DNA of 32,526 nucleotides from an uncultured Clostridia bacterium (GCA_910586575.1 CAJUJQ010000022.1:1-32526); one strand, 5' to 3'; positions 7,941 through 15,120 are shown, counted from the stretch's first letter. Translations and numbers: made by a program. The notes: generated by a model from the sequence alone, not told the origin.

Positions 7941-8554
7941 GCTTTCAGCTCCGGATGCTGCTTGAAGAGCTTTTTCAGGAAGCTGCGTCGGTGGATTGGG
8001 CACACGCCGTGTTCTAAAATAGCCGCATAATGCGCTTTCGTGCCATAACCCTTGTGCCGCTCGAAACCGTAGCCGGGATACTCCGCCGCCATCAGCTCCA
8101 TGAAATGATCACGCGTCACCTTGGCCAGGATGGACGCCGCCGCAATCGACGGGACAATTGCATCCCCGTCCACAACGCACCGCTCCGGGATACCAAGCCC
8201 CGGGGAACGGTTGCCATCCACCAGCGCGAAATCCGCAGGGGTTGACAGCGCCGCCACCGCGCCGCGCATGGCTTCAAAGGTCGCCTGTAAAATATTGATT
8301 TCATCAATGCGCGTATGGTCAACCTCGGCGATGCCATAGGCAGCCGCTTTTTCGCAAATTTCGTCAAACAACTGCTCCCGCTTTTTCGCGGACAGCTTTT
8401 TGGAGTCGTCCAAGCCTTCTATGGCGCAGCCCTCCGGAAAAACCACCGCCGCCGCGACTACAGGCCCTGCCAGCGGCCCGCGCCCGGCCTCGTCCACGCC
8501 GCAGACCACCGCACAACCGTGAACCTCCCGCCGCTCAAAGCCCCAATCCAGCAT
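7937..8554 (-). CDS. rnhB: Ribonuclease HII
   Basis: Removes ribonucleotides and RNA from RNA/DNA hybrids. The 205-residue product carries the signature GVDEAGRGPLAGPVV with catalytic D21-E22, then LDDSKKLS and ASILAKVTRD with the downstream HKGYGTKAH. The start ATG (MLDWGFE) lies inside the end of rbgA, a 20-base overlap, with GAGGA upstream in the rbgA coding sequence. This gives the standard size. It is translationally coupled on both sides (rbgA before, yraN after). Confidence 0.95.
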   Translation of the reverse strand: MLDWGFERREVHGCAVVCGVDEAGRGPLAGPVVAAAVVFPEGCAIEGLDDSKKLSAKKREQLFDEICEKAAAYGIAEVDHTRIDEINILQATFEAMRGAVAALSTPADFALVDGNRSPGLGIPERCVVDGDAIVPSIAAASILAKVTRDHFMELMAAEYPGYGFERHKGYGTKAHYAAILEHGVCPIHRRSFLKKLFKQHPELKA

Positions 8555-9416
8555 CAGTATATTCCTCCGGTGTCTCAAGGGTGATGCGCCCCAGCACACC
8601 GCCCCGGAATTCGTCCAGCAAAATCCGCGCCATCCGTTCGGTATCGACCTCGCCGCCCGAAATCAGGAAGCCGCGCTTGCGTCCCGCCTGTTCCAGCAGC
8701 GCATAACCCAGGAAATCGCTTTCCTCGGAGATTTCAATGCGGTAACGCGCTTGAATTGCCCCAGGTGCGCGCACGGCGAGCAGTTCAAACAGCTTGCATG
8801 CCAGTGTTTCCGTATCTAAAATATCATCTTTTACTGCGCCGGTCGCCGCCAGCAAAATACCGGTCCGTTCATCGTCAAACTTGGGCCAGAGGATGCCTGG
8901 CGTATCCAGCAAATCCACGCCGCCATCCACCTTGAACCACTGGGAACCGCGCGTCACGCCGGGCTTGTCAGCTGCCTTTGCCGCCTTGCGCCCCAAAATC
9001 CGGTTAATAAAGGTAGACTTCCCGACGTTCGGGATGCCAACCACCATTACGCGCGCTGCGCGGCCGGTCTGCCCTTTTTCTTTCCACTGGGCGATCTTGT
9101 CCGCCAGCGCCGCGCGGACGGCAGCGGCAAATTTCGCCGTCCCCTGCCCGGAACGGCTGTCGGTCTCCAACACCTGCCAGCCCCGCGCGCGGAAATCATC
9201 CGCCCAAGCTTTGGTGCACACCGGGTCAGCCAAATCAATCCGGTTGAGGATGATTAGCCGGGGTTTGCCCGCCGCGATTTCATCCATATCCGGGTTCCGG
9301 CTGACCTGCGGGATGCGCGCGTCCACAATTTCGCAGACAAGGTCTACATTTTTGATGTTCACCGCCATCTGGCGGCGGGTTTTGGTCATATGCCCAGGGT
9401 ACCACTGGATATTCAT
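8535..9416 (-). CDS. rbgA: Ribosome biogenesis GTPase RbgA (YlqF)
   Basis: Circularly permuted GTPase needed for late 50S assembly (entry of L16 and neighbours in Bacillus). The 293 residues show the permuted motif order: G4 NRID (58-61) comes first, then G1 GIPNVGKS (127-134), then G3 DTPG (171-174). The N-terminus NIQWYPGHMTKTRRQM is diagnostic for YlqF. The C-terminal RNA-binding part ends EEYTDAGLGL. Its ATG overlaps the end of the upstream signal peptidase gene. The cluster lepB-rbgA-rnhB is widespread in Firmicutes. Confidence 0.96.
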   Translation of the reverse strand: MNIQWYPGHMTKTRRQMAVNIKNVDLVCEIVDARIPQVSRNPDMDEIAAGKPRLIILNRIDLADPVCTKAWADDFRARGWQVLETDSRSGQGTAKFAAAVRAALADKIAQWKEKGQTGRAARVMVVGIPNVGKSTFINRILGRKAAKAADKPGVTRGSQWFKVDGGVDLLDTPGILWPKFDDERTGILLAATGAVKDDILDTETLACKLFELLAVRAPGAIQARYRIEISEESDFLGYALLEQAGRKRGFLISGGEVDTERMARILLDEFRGGVLGRITLETPEEYTDAGLGL

Positions 9417-9991
9417 TACAGCGCTCCAATCTTCTCAAACGGATAGGCAATAGTCAGCACATGCCCCAGGATATAGCGCTCATCTACCATACCGAGCAGC
9501 AGATTACGGCTGTCCGTCGAACCGTTGCGGTTGTCGCCCATGACAAATACGCAGCCCTCCGGCACTACCTGTGGGAACTCCATATCCTCCTGCTTGTGGG
9601 TAGGTTCGGCAATATAGGGTTCGTCCAGCAGCTCATCGTTAACCCATACTTTCCCGGCCTCAAAATCGATGTTGATTTCGTCGCCGCCAACCGCAATAAT
9701 ACGCTTGACAATCGGCATCCCGTTCCAGAAGCTTTCCTTATTTAATACCACAATATCCCCGCGCTCGGGCACATACCCCCAGTTGCTGGTGAGCATCACA
9801 TTGTGGTCCTCCAGCGTCGGATACATGGACGAGCCGTCTACGCCAACCAGCCGCACAAAAAAGATAAACACAATCACAAAGAAAATCAGCACGCTGATTA
9901 GGCTTTCCCCCCAGTTAAAAAGCTCACTTTTATATCGTCCGGGATGTTCCTTTTCCTTGTTTTTCCCGTTTTTTTTCTGTTCTTCAGCCAT
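9416..9991 (-). CDS. lepB: Signal peptidase I, copy 1
   Basis: Membrane serine-lysine protease that removes signal peptides. The 191 residues have one N-terminal transmembrane segment (about 29-47), catalytic Ser55 in GSSMYPTL, catalytic Lys96 in PIVKRIIAVGGDEI, and the late box VMGDNRNGSTDSR. The N-terminus is long and charged (AEEQKKNGKNKEKEH). ATG at 9991 is preceded by AGGAAGG; a TTG two codons earlier is less likely. The start overlaps the end of the second signal peptidase gene. The close similarity of the two proteins points to a tandem duplication. Confidence 0.95.
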   Translation of the reverse strand: MAEEQKKNGKNKEKEHPGRYKSELFNWGESLISVLIFFVIVFIFFVRLVGVDGSSMYPTLEDHNVMLTSNWGYVPERGDIVVLNKESFWNGMPIVKRIIAVGGDEINIDFEAGKVWVNDELLDEPYIAEPTHKQEDMEFPQVVPEGCVFVMGDNRNGSTDSRNLLLGMVDERYILGHVLTIAYPFEKIGAL

Positions 9992-10550
9992 GGTCAAACC
10001 TTCCTTTCATCCACTCCGCAATCCGGCCCGTAGGCAGCACCAGACGCACCTTTCCGATCACACAGCGCGTATCCACCATGCCCAGCGCCGGGTCACGGCT
10101 GTCGTCGGAATGGTTGCGGTTATCCCCCATCACAAAAATGCAGTCGTCGGGCACGGTCTGGGGAAACGCCAGCCCTTCCGCTTTCACTGTCGGCTCGGCG
10201 ATATAAGGCTCGTCAAGCAGCTCCCCATTGACCCAAACCGTGCCATCCTCAAAATTAATATTGATTTCATCCCCACCGGTGCCAATAACACGCTTGACAA
10301 TCGGCTGGCTGTTAAAAAAGCCCTTTTTGTTCAGTACAATGATATCCCCGCGCGCCGGCTCATAGAAAAGGTTGCTGGCAAGCATCAAATCCCCGTTATG
10401 CAAGGTCGGCCACATGGAATTTCCGCTGACCGCCATCAGGCGCACAAGCAGCAGCGCAATACAGCAAAACAGCGACATTCCCACCGGTATCCAGGAAAAG
10501 CACTCGTAAACACTGCTCGAAAAGCGGCTTTTGATTCTCCTTCTGCCCAT
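9984..10550 (-). CDS. Signal peptidase I, copy 2
   Basis: Second type I signal peptidase, 188 residues, first gene of the operon. Catalytic Ser45 lies in GNSMWPTLHNGD and Lys86 in PIVKRVIGTGGDEI. The conserved box VMGDNRNHSDDSR and a hydrophobic anchor at about 21-39 are present. The start at MGRRRIKSRF is chosen because a TTGTCA/TATAAT promoter ends about 45 bases upstream, which rules out longer reading-frame extensions. An AAAGGG lies upstream of this ATG. It differs from copy 1 mainly in the N-terminal tail and in divergence along the catalytic domain. Confidence 0.94.
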   Translation of the reverse strand: MGRRRIKSRFSSSVYECFSWIPVGMSLFCCIALLLVRLMAVSGNSMWPTLHNGDLMLASNLFYEPARGDIIVLNKKGFFNSQPIVKRVIGTGGDEININFEDGTVWVNGELLDEPYIAEPTVKAEGLAFPQTVPDDCIFVMGDNRNHSDDSRDPALGMVDTRCVIGKVRLVLPTGRIAEWMKGRFDHG

Positions 10551-10595
10551 ATCTAGTGAATCATCCCTTTCCGCCGCAATACGCATACAGCTACT

Positions 10596-10624
10596 ATTAT
10601 ACGGGGTCTTGCGGGGTTTGACAA
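10596..10624 (-). promoter_or_regulatory. Sigma-A promoter of the signal peptidase-rbgA-rnhB-yraN operon
   Basis: On the minus strand TTGTCA (10619-10624) is followed by a 17-base spacer and a perfect TATAAT (10596-10601). It lies about 46 bases upstream of the first signal peptidase ATG and supports that start. Confidence 0.8.
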
Positions 10625-10697
10625 GGCAAAAACAGAAAAAAGCAGTACAAAAATTTATCCCGGCGGGGACAGGGCCTTTGACACTCCAAAACGCATC

Positions 10698-10726
10698 CAA
10701 AGCAAAAGCCGCCCAAAAGGACGGCT
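10698..10726 (-). terminator. Intrinsic terminator of the candidate small RNA
   Basis: On the minus strand an 8-bp stem AGCCGTCC/GGGCGGCT (one G-U pair), loop TTTT, then a T-rich tract TTTTGCTTT. It lies upstream of the signal peptidase promoter and separates the two transcripts. Confidence 0.65.
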
Positions 10727-10833
10727 GTTTGCATATATGAGGTATGATAGTTAACATAATGACCGTCCCCAAAAGTGACGGACAGATTTCCTGTGCCGCT
10801 GCCCATTATAGGGTGCAGCCGAACCGGCTTTGC
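10698..10833 (-). ncRNA. Candidate free-standing small RNA
   Basis: A probable transcript of about 135 nt has its own promoter (TTGCGT, 17 bases, TATACT; 10840-10868) and ends in an intrinsic terminator. The terminator stem is AGCCGTCC/GGGCGGCT with a TTTT loop followed by TTTTGCTTT. One stem pair is a G-U wobble on the minus strand but would be C-A on the plus strand, which supports minus-strand function. Between them lie further hairpins: GCTG-CA-CCC/GGG-CAGC with loop TATAAT, ACAG/CTGT, and CCGTC/GACGG. A 69-codon frame across it has no Shine-Dalgarno and runs past the terminator. I do not recognise the RNA family. Confidence 0.55.
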
Positions 10834-10839
10834 TTTATC

Positions 10840-10868
10840 AGTATAGCATATAAAAGCATTTTACGCAA
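10840..10868 (-). promoter_or_regulatory. Promoter of the candidate small RNA
   Basis: On the minus strand TTGCGT (10863-10868), a 17-base AT-rich spacer and TATACT (10840-10845). No gene start with a Shine-Dalgarno follows before the terminator at about 10700. Confidence 0.55.
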
Positions 10869-10964
10869 GAATCTTTTGAAAAAAAGCGAAAATATTTTTC
10901 CCAGGCATTGTTAGAAACTTGTCCGCACGCCCATTGGATGGTCTATTTCCGCCGCTCTGCGTTA

Positions 10965-11000
10965 AATTTCCCTGAAATCCGTCAGGATTTCAGGGAAATT
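10965..11000. repeat. Perfect 16-bp inverted repeat
   Basis: AATTTCCCTGAAATCC, a GTCA loop, and its exact reverse complement. It lies in non-coding DNA between the small RNA promoter and the tRNA terminator. No T tract follows on either strand, so it is not a standard terminator. Its core resembles the central part of the element at 1836-1999, but the flanks do not match convincingly. Confidence 0.8.
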
Positions 11001-11087
11001 CGGCTTGATTGGCGCCCCCTCGTCACTGGGGTTACTTCCAACCATCAAACAATTCCTGAAAAAGTAAAATATTTAACATTCAAAGGG

Positions 11088-11129
11088 AAAAATAAAACCC
11101 GCCGCCCTTTCAAAAGGACGTCGGGTTTT
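11088..11129 (-). terminator. Intrinsic terminator downstream of tRNA-Thr
   Basis: On the minus strand a long stem whose outer part is AAAACCCG/CGGGTTTT encloses an inner CCTTT/AAAGG hairpin and is followed by ATTTTT. It begins two bases after the encoded CCA end of the tRNA. Confidence 0.8.
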
Positions 11130-11131
11130 GA

Positions 11132-11206
11132 TGGAGCTGGTGGTGGGAATCGAACCCACGGCCTGCTCATTACGAGTGAGCTGCTCTACCTCTGAGCCAC
11201 ACCAGC
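11132..11206 (-). tRNA. tRNA-Thr (anticodon CGT)
   Basis: A 75-nt cloverleaf reading 5'-GCTGGTG on the minus strand, with CCA encoded. The acceptor stem GCTGGTG/CACCAGC, D arm GCTC/GAGC, anticodon stem GCTCA/TGAGC with loop CTCGTAA, and T arm GTGGG-TTCGATT-CCCAC all pair. The anticodon at positions 34-36 is CGT, reading ACG codons. It has its own promoter and a terminator, so it is a single-gene transcription unit. Confidence 0.97.
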
Positions 11207-11240
11207 GTGCCAGCGGGACATCCCGCCGTGCAACAGGTAT

Positions 11241-11269
11241 ATTCTAGCACATTGAGCCGCCCGCGTCAA
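11241..11269 (-). promoter_or_regulatory. Promoter of tRNA-Thr
   Basis: On the minus strand TTGACG (11264-11269), 17-base spacer, TAGAAT (11241-11246). A short hairpin GCGGG/CCCGC (11213-11226) lies in the 5' leader just before the mature tRNA. Confidence 0.75.
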
Positions 11270-11321
11270 TCCCAATTTTCAAATTTTCCTCAAAATTTTT
11301 CGGAAACCTCAAAAATATTGC

Positions 11322-11349
11322 TTGACATTTCCAGGATGTCCGCTATAAT
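11322..11349 (+). promoter_or_regulatory. Promoter of rpsF-ssb-rpsR
   Basis: Consensus TTGACA (11322-11327), 16-base spacer, consensus TATAAT (11344-11349). It lies about 66 bases upstream of rpsF and back-to-back with the tRNA-Thr promoter. Confidence 0.9.
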
Positions 11350-11367
11350 AAATAAAGTATTCCTTGT

Positions 11368-11385
11368 CCGTGCCGAAGGGCACGG
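11368..11385 (+). promoter_or_regulatory. rpsF leader hairpin, candidate S6:S18 binding site
   Basis: In the rpsF 5' leader CCGTGCC-GAAG-GGCACGG forms a perfect 7-bp stem 30 bases before the start codon. Leaders of rpsF operons in many bacteria contain a hairpin with a CCG motif bound by the S6:S18 complex for autoregulation. The CCG, position and operon (both S6 and S18 present) fit, but I cannot fit the full consensus by eye. Confidence 0.45.
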
Positions 11386-11415
11386 GCCAAAAGTCCAAAA
11401 GGAGGTGCTTCATTT

Positions 11416-11709
11416 ATGGCAAAGGTTACTGGCAAATACGAGACTCTTTTCATTGTCAACCCCAACTTGGGTGATGAGGAGACCGCTGCGGTCGTGGACA
11501 AGTTCAAGTCCCTGATCGAAGCCAACGGTAGCGTCGAAAAGGTCGATGACTGGGGCAAGCGCAGGCTCGCATATCCCATCAATGACCTGATGGAAGGCTA
11601 CTACACCCTCATCGAGTTCACCAGCGTCCCGACCTTCCCTGCCGAGCTTGATCGTAAGTACAAGATCGACGACAACATCATGCGTTCCATGATTATCGCG
11701 CAGGAATAA
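11416..11709 (+). CDS. rpsF: 30S ribosomal protein S6
   Basis: A 97-residue ribosomal protein that pairs with S18 on the 30S platform. Family features include YETLFIVNPNLGDEE at the start, DDWGKRRLAYPI in the centre and a RSMIIAQE end. It has the short C-terminus usual in Firmicutes. AAAAGGAGG precedes the ATG at good distance. First gene of rpsF-ssb-rpsR. Confidence 0.97.
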   Translation: MAKVTGKYETLFIVNPNLGDEETAAVVDKFKSLIEANGSVEKVDDWGKRRLAYPINDLMEGYYTLIEFTSVPTFPAELDRKYKIDDNIMRSMIIAQE

Positions 11710-11718
11710 GGTGACGAC

Positions 11719-12207
11719 ATGCTGAACAAAGCAATTTTGATGGGTCGTCTGACCCGTGATCCCGAGCTGCGCCACACGCCGTCCAACACACCGGTCGCTT
11801 CTTTCACGCTCGCGATTGACCGCGGCCGCAAGGACCCCTCCGGCAATAAGCAGACCGATTTTATCGACTGTGTTGCATGGAGCCGTCAGGCGGAGTTTGT
11901 AAGCCAGTGGTTTACGAAAGGTATGCTTGCGATTGTTGTCGGGCGCATCCAATCCCGCAACTGGGAAGACAAAAACGGAAGCAAGCGTATTTCCATCGAA
12001 GTCGTCTGTGACGAGGTTTCCTTCGGCGAAACCAAAAAGTCCCGCGAAGAAAACGGCTATGCCAGCAGCGGCGGCAGTTATGACCGCGCCCCACAGGGCG
12101 GCAGCAATTACAGCGCCCCTGCGGCCCCCGCGTTCGACCTGCCTACCGGCAGCAGCGATTTTGCCGAGCTTTCGGATGATGACGACGAAGGCGATGTTCC
12201 GTTCTAA
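11719..12207 (+). CDS. ssb: Single-stranded DNA-binding protein
   Basis: Coats single-stranded DNA during replication and repair. The 162-residue product has an N-terminal OB fold (MLNKAILMGRLTRDPELR, DFIDCVAWSRQAEFVSQW, VVGRIQSRNWEDKNG). A low-complexity Gly/Ser/Ala linker follows, then the acidic partner-binding tip DDDDEGDVPF. AAGGTG lies upstream of the ATG, nine bases after rpsF. The rpsF-ssb-rpsR order is the standard Firmicutes operon. Confidence 0.97.
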   Translation: MLNKAILMGRLTRDPELRHTPSNTPVASFTLAIDRGRKDPSGNKQTDFIDCVAWSRQAEFVSQWFTKGMLAIVVGRIQSRNWEDKNGSKRISIEVVCDEVSFGETKKSREENGYASSGGSYDRAPQGGSNYSAPAAPAFDLPTGSSDFAELSDDDDEGDVPF

Positions 12208-12251
12208 TCCCATTTTGGAACAATGAAAACCTGTTAAAGGAGGTTTAGACA

Positions 12252-12518
12252 ATGGAAGAAGCCAAGAAAGAGTTTACTCCCCGTCCGGAACGCGGTCCGC
12301 GCGGCGGCCGCCGCCGCAGAAAGGTCTGCGCGTTCTGCGTCGATAAACTGGATTCGATTGATTATAAGGATGTTGCAAAGTTGCGCCGCTACATGTCCGA
12401 GCGCGGCAAGATCCTGCCCCGCCGCATGACCGGCACTTGCGCCGCCCATCAGCGTCAGCTGACCGAGGCGATCAAGCGTGCGCGTCACGTTGCGCTTCTG
12501 CCCTTTACCGCAGAATAA
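12252..12518 (+). CDS. rpsR: 30S ribosomal protein S18
   Basis: An 88-residue ribosomal protein. RRRRKVCAFCVDKLDSIDYKD and the later GKILPRRMTGTCAAHQRQLT segment are diagnostic. The N-terminus has an extra acidic/basic extension (EEAKKEFTPRPERGPRGG). Cysteines in CAFC and TC are those of the zinc-type (C+) paralogue form. AAAGGAGG precedes the ATG. Last gene of the operon, with an intrinsic terminator directly after the stop. Confidence 0.97.
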   Translation: MEEAKKEFTPRPERGPRGGRRRRKVCAFCVDKLDSIDYKDVAKLRRYMSERGKILPRRMTGTCAAHQRQLTEAIKRARHVALLPFTAE

Positions 12519-12523
12519 TCCGA

Positions 12524-12555
12524 ATGCCTTCCGCGAAAAGCGGAGGGCATTTTTC
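12524..12555 (+). terminator. Intrinsic terminator after rpsR
   Basis: Eleven-bp stem ATGCCTTCCGC/GCGGAGGGCAT (one G-U pair), loop GAAAA, then TTTTTCTT, starting five bases after the rpsR stop. It also separates this operon from the convergent MBL-fold gene. Confidence 0.9.
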
Positions 12556-12578
12556 TTGCCCTCCGCCAATCCCCTTTT

Positions 12579-13457
12579 TCAAATCGTTTTCCAAAGCAGC
12601 ACCGCGTCCGCAAACACGGCCTCCATCCTCCCCTGCTCATGCAGCCACGCCAGGAAGGAGCGCACCGTGCTGCCGACCAGCACATACTGTGCAAAATCCA
12701 TTTGCAGCCCATAGGATTTGAACAACGCCTGTAAAATCTGCTCGAACGGCTTTGGTTCCCGGCAGATTTCCGCCAGGCGGTCGGAAATTTGATGTACATG
12801 CGCCCGGTTGAACTGAATCAGCTCCCGCAGGTCCGGCGCGGCCCCGGCATGCGAGGGTACGAACATGGGCGCTTCCAACGCTTCCACCTTGTCCAGCGTC
12901 TCAAGGTACGCCCCCACATCATAAATAAAGGGGACGGCGTATTTTTCAAGCGTTGCGCGGCTGCTGATGCAGTCGGCGAGGAATACCGTACTATCCGGCA
13001 GACGGAAGCCAACCATATCAAAGAAATGACCCGGAAGCGGGATAATTTCGACTTCTTTGGGGAAATCCGGGTCGGAGAAATCTGAAATTTCACTTTCCTG
13101 CGCCATCAGGAATTTATGCCGCAGCTCCCTGCACGGCCAGCCCCCATATAAGAACGACGGTTCCAATACCGGGTATTTTGTGAACGCCGCCTCAATGCCG
13201 CCCGCGAAGATTTTGCAGCCGGTCTGGCTCTGCAAATAGCGGTTGCCGCCGATGTGGTCGGCGTTTGAATGGGTGATTAAAATCCCCTTTAACTGCCAGT
13301 TATTTTTGTCGAGAATTTGCCGTACCTTGCGCCCGGCGTCCTTGTCGCTGCCGCTGTCAATCAGGTATACCCCATCCGGCGCGGCGCGGTATATCCCAAT
13401 TTTCGCTGGGCAGTCAATATAATAAGCCTGTTCACTCAGCTGAATCAGCTCATACAT
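12579..13457 (-). CDS. MBL-fold metallo-hydrolase
   Basis: A 292-residue metallo-beta-lactamase-fold hydrolase of unknown substrate. The metal motif reads ITHSNADHIGGN (H63, N65, D67, H68), so the second His of the usual HxHxDH is Asn. The remaining ligands appear in PLPGHFFDM, FLADC and VPSHAG. The C-terminal 90 residues are helical and may bind substrate or partner. GAAAGGA lies upstream of the ATG, and a TATAAT promoter is 30 bases further up. It is a single-gene unit between rpsR and a MITE-like repeat. Confidence 0.9.
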   Translation of the reverse strand: MYELIQLSEQAYYIDCPAKIGIYRAAPDGVYLIDSGSDKDAGRKVRQILDKNNWQLKGILITHSNADHIGGNRYLQSQTGCKIFAGGIEAAFTKYPVLEPSFLYGGWPCRELRHKFLMAQESEISDFSDPDFPKEVEIIPLPGHFFDMVGFRLPDSTVFLADCISSRATLEKYAVPFIYDVGAYLETLDKVEALEAPMFVPSHAGAAPDLRELIQFNRAHVHQISDRLAEICREPKPFEQILQALFKSYGLQMDFAQYVLVGSTVRSFLAWLHEQGRMEAVFADAVLLWKTI

Positions 13458-13488
13458 GATTTCTCACGTCCTTTCCAGTTCCTTTTAT

Positions 13489-13497
13489 ATTATACCA
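13489..13497 (-). promoter_or_regulatory. Extended -10 promoter of the MBL-fold gene
   Basis: On the minus strand TGG-TATAAT (hexamer 13489-13494) forms a good extended -10 about 32 bases upstream of the ATG; the -35 is weak. Confidence 0.6.
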
Positions 13498-13569
13498 TAT
13501 GCACCAGGAAAAAGAAAGGAGAAAGCTTGTCCCGCTGGGGAATTCCTATCGCGCAATCCCCCTTTTTAT

Positions 13570-13722
13570 TAGACCTGTTCGAAAACGATTGGCGCACCGT
13601 CTGTCGCGAGCTTTTGCCGTCAGAACATTCCGCTTCCCCTTGAAAAATGACAGGATTCCTGCGGAAAATCGTCCCATCCTGACGACAAACCCCCATGGCA
13701 TTTGTCACCCCCTAGAGGTCTA
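13570..13722 (-). repeat. MITE-like inverted-repeat element, copy B
   Basis: A 153-base element matching the one at 1836-1999 in the opposite orientation. Shared exact blocks include ATTGGCGCACCGTCTG (13588-13603), GACAGGATTCCTGCGG (13649-13664) and TCCTGACGACAA (13677-13688). Its ends are TAGACCTGTTCGAAAAC on the plus strand and TAGACCTCTAG read inward from the other side. Both ends carry TA. The right-hand TA provides two bases of the TAG stop of the SpoVAF-like gene. Confidence 0.75.
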
Positions 13723-15120
13723 CTGTCTGCGGATGCTGGGCCGGAACAACTTCTTTTTGAGCGTTCCCCAGTGGAACGGAATCAATGGGTACAGATAACC
13801 GTGCCCATCAAAGGTTTTGTTAGAAACCAGAATCACCAGGATTGCAATCAGGCCGCCAATCAGCCCCCATAAGCCGAATACCGCTGTCAGGATCAGCAGT
13901 CCCAGCCGCATGAATTTCATTGCATAGCCCAGCTCCCAGCTCGGTTGGTTATAACCACCCAGCGCAACCAACGCCATATACAGCATGGTTTCCGCCGAAA
14001 ACCAACCAGACTGTACCGCAAAATCCCCGACCACGATACCCGCAATCAACGAAAGCGAGGTGGTCAGCATGGACGGCGTCGAAAGTGTCGCGAGCTTCAG
14101 CCCGTCGATGCCGATTTCCAGAATCATCAGCTGCCAGAAAATTGGCACCGCCGGTGCTTCCGACGGCAGCAGAAAGGAAAGCCCCGGTGGTATCCAGCCT
14201 GGATTTTCGGTCAGCAGCAGCCAGACCGGCGTCAGCAGCAGCATCAGCAGCAGGACAAAATAACGCGTCAGGCGCAGATAAGTGCCGGTCAGCGGCGGGA
14301 AATAGTAGTCATTGGTCTCCTCCAAAACATCAAAAATGGTTGTGGGCAGCACCATACAAGCCGGGGCGTTGTCCACCAAAATCACGATATCCCCTTCCAA
14401 AATCTGTGCCGCCGCCGCGTCCGGGCGTTCGGTATATTTGAATTTCGGGAATGGATTGAACCATTTATGACGGAACAGGATTTCCGACAGGCTTTCCTGA
14501 TTCATGGTCAGCGCGCCGACATTCGCGTTTTGCAGGCGGTCGCGGATTTTCGCAAGCAGTTCCTGATCGGCAAGTCCATCCATATAGCACAGCGCCACGT
14601 CCGTTTGGGAGAGCGTGCCAACCGCATGATACTCCATCCGCAGCTGTGGCGATCGAATACGCCGCCGGATCAGCGCGCAGTTAAGCACCATTGCTTCTAC
14701 AAAGCCGTCATGCGAACCGCGCAGAACCTTATCTTTTTCAGGTTCGGAGGTGTCCCTCTGGGGGTATGTTCGGATATCGAGCAGCACTGCCGCCGCGAAC
14801 CCGTCCACCAGCAGACAGGTCTGCCCGGAAAGGATTGCCGTCAGCACCTTGTCCTCGTCGGTTTCCAGCGCGGCCTCACAGTACGGCACCGCATGCGTTA
14901 GGAATGCTTCCGCACTGCCGAACGCAGGGTCATCCGCTTTGAGCGCATAGAAAAATTCCAGCAGTTTTTCAAATAAATCGTCTTTTACAAAGCCATCAAT
15001 CAGGAAAAAAGCCGCGTCTCTCCCACGCAGCCGCACAGGCCGGCGTATCACATCAAAGCTTTTCCCGATGTGGAGCGCTTCGGTCAGGACGCGGTCATTT
15101 TCGGAGAATTTCCGGGTCAT
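13720..15120 (-). CDS. GerA/SpoVAF-family spore germination protein
   Basis: A 466-residue membrane protein of the GerA A-subunit/SpoVAF family, which acts in germinant response or in the SpoVA dipicolinate channel of the spore inner membrane. The N-terminal soluble part contains GSHDGFVEAMVLNCALIRRR. The membrane part begins after PTTIFDVLEETNDYYFPPL. Several transmembrane helices follow up to the basic tail KKKLFRPSIRRQ. The PTTIFD...GTYLR segment resembles SpoVAF. The ATG (MTRKFSEND) has GGGGGAG upstream; longer extensions are unsupported. It stands alone, without spoVA or gerB/gerC neighbours. It implies a spore-former. The stop codon lies in a repeat element. Confidence 0.9.
   Translation of the reverse strand: MTRKFSENDRVLTEALHIGKSFDVIRRPVRLRGRDAAFFLIDGFVKDDLFEKLLEFFYALKADDPAFGSAEAFLTHAVPYCEAALETDEDKVLTAILSGQTCLLVDGFAAAVLLDIRTYPQRDTSEPEKDKVLRGSHDGFVEAMVLNCALIRRRIRSPQLRMEYHAVGTLSQTDVALCYMDGLADQELLAKIRDRLQNANVGALTMNQESLSEILFRHKWFNPFPKFKYTERPDAAAAQILEGDIVILVDNAPACMVLPTTIFDVLEETNDYYFPPLTGTYLRLTRYFVLLLMLLLTPVWLLLTENPGWIPPGLSFLLPSEAPAVPIFWQLMILEIGIDGLKLATLSTPSMLTTSLSLIAGIVVGDFAVQSGWFSAETMLYMALVALGGYNQPSWELGYAMKFMRLGLLILTAVFGLWGLIGGLIAILVILVSNKTFDGHGYLYPLIPFHWGTLKKKLFRPSIRRQ

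Noticed and set aside
10597..10806. 69-codon minus-strand frame over the small RNA
   Set aside because: No Shine-Dalgarno, and it passes through an intrinsic terminator and the next promoter.
10900..11040. Third full copy of the MITE-like repeat
   Set aside because: Only the palindromic core resembles the two clear copies; the TAGACCTGT ends and the GGTGCGCCAAT block are absent.
12524..12555. Bidirectional terminator for rpsR and the convergent MBL-fold gene
   Set aside because: The stem is shared, but only the plus strand has a T tract right after it.
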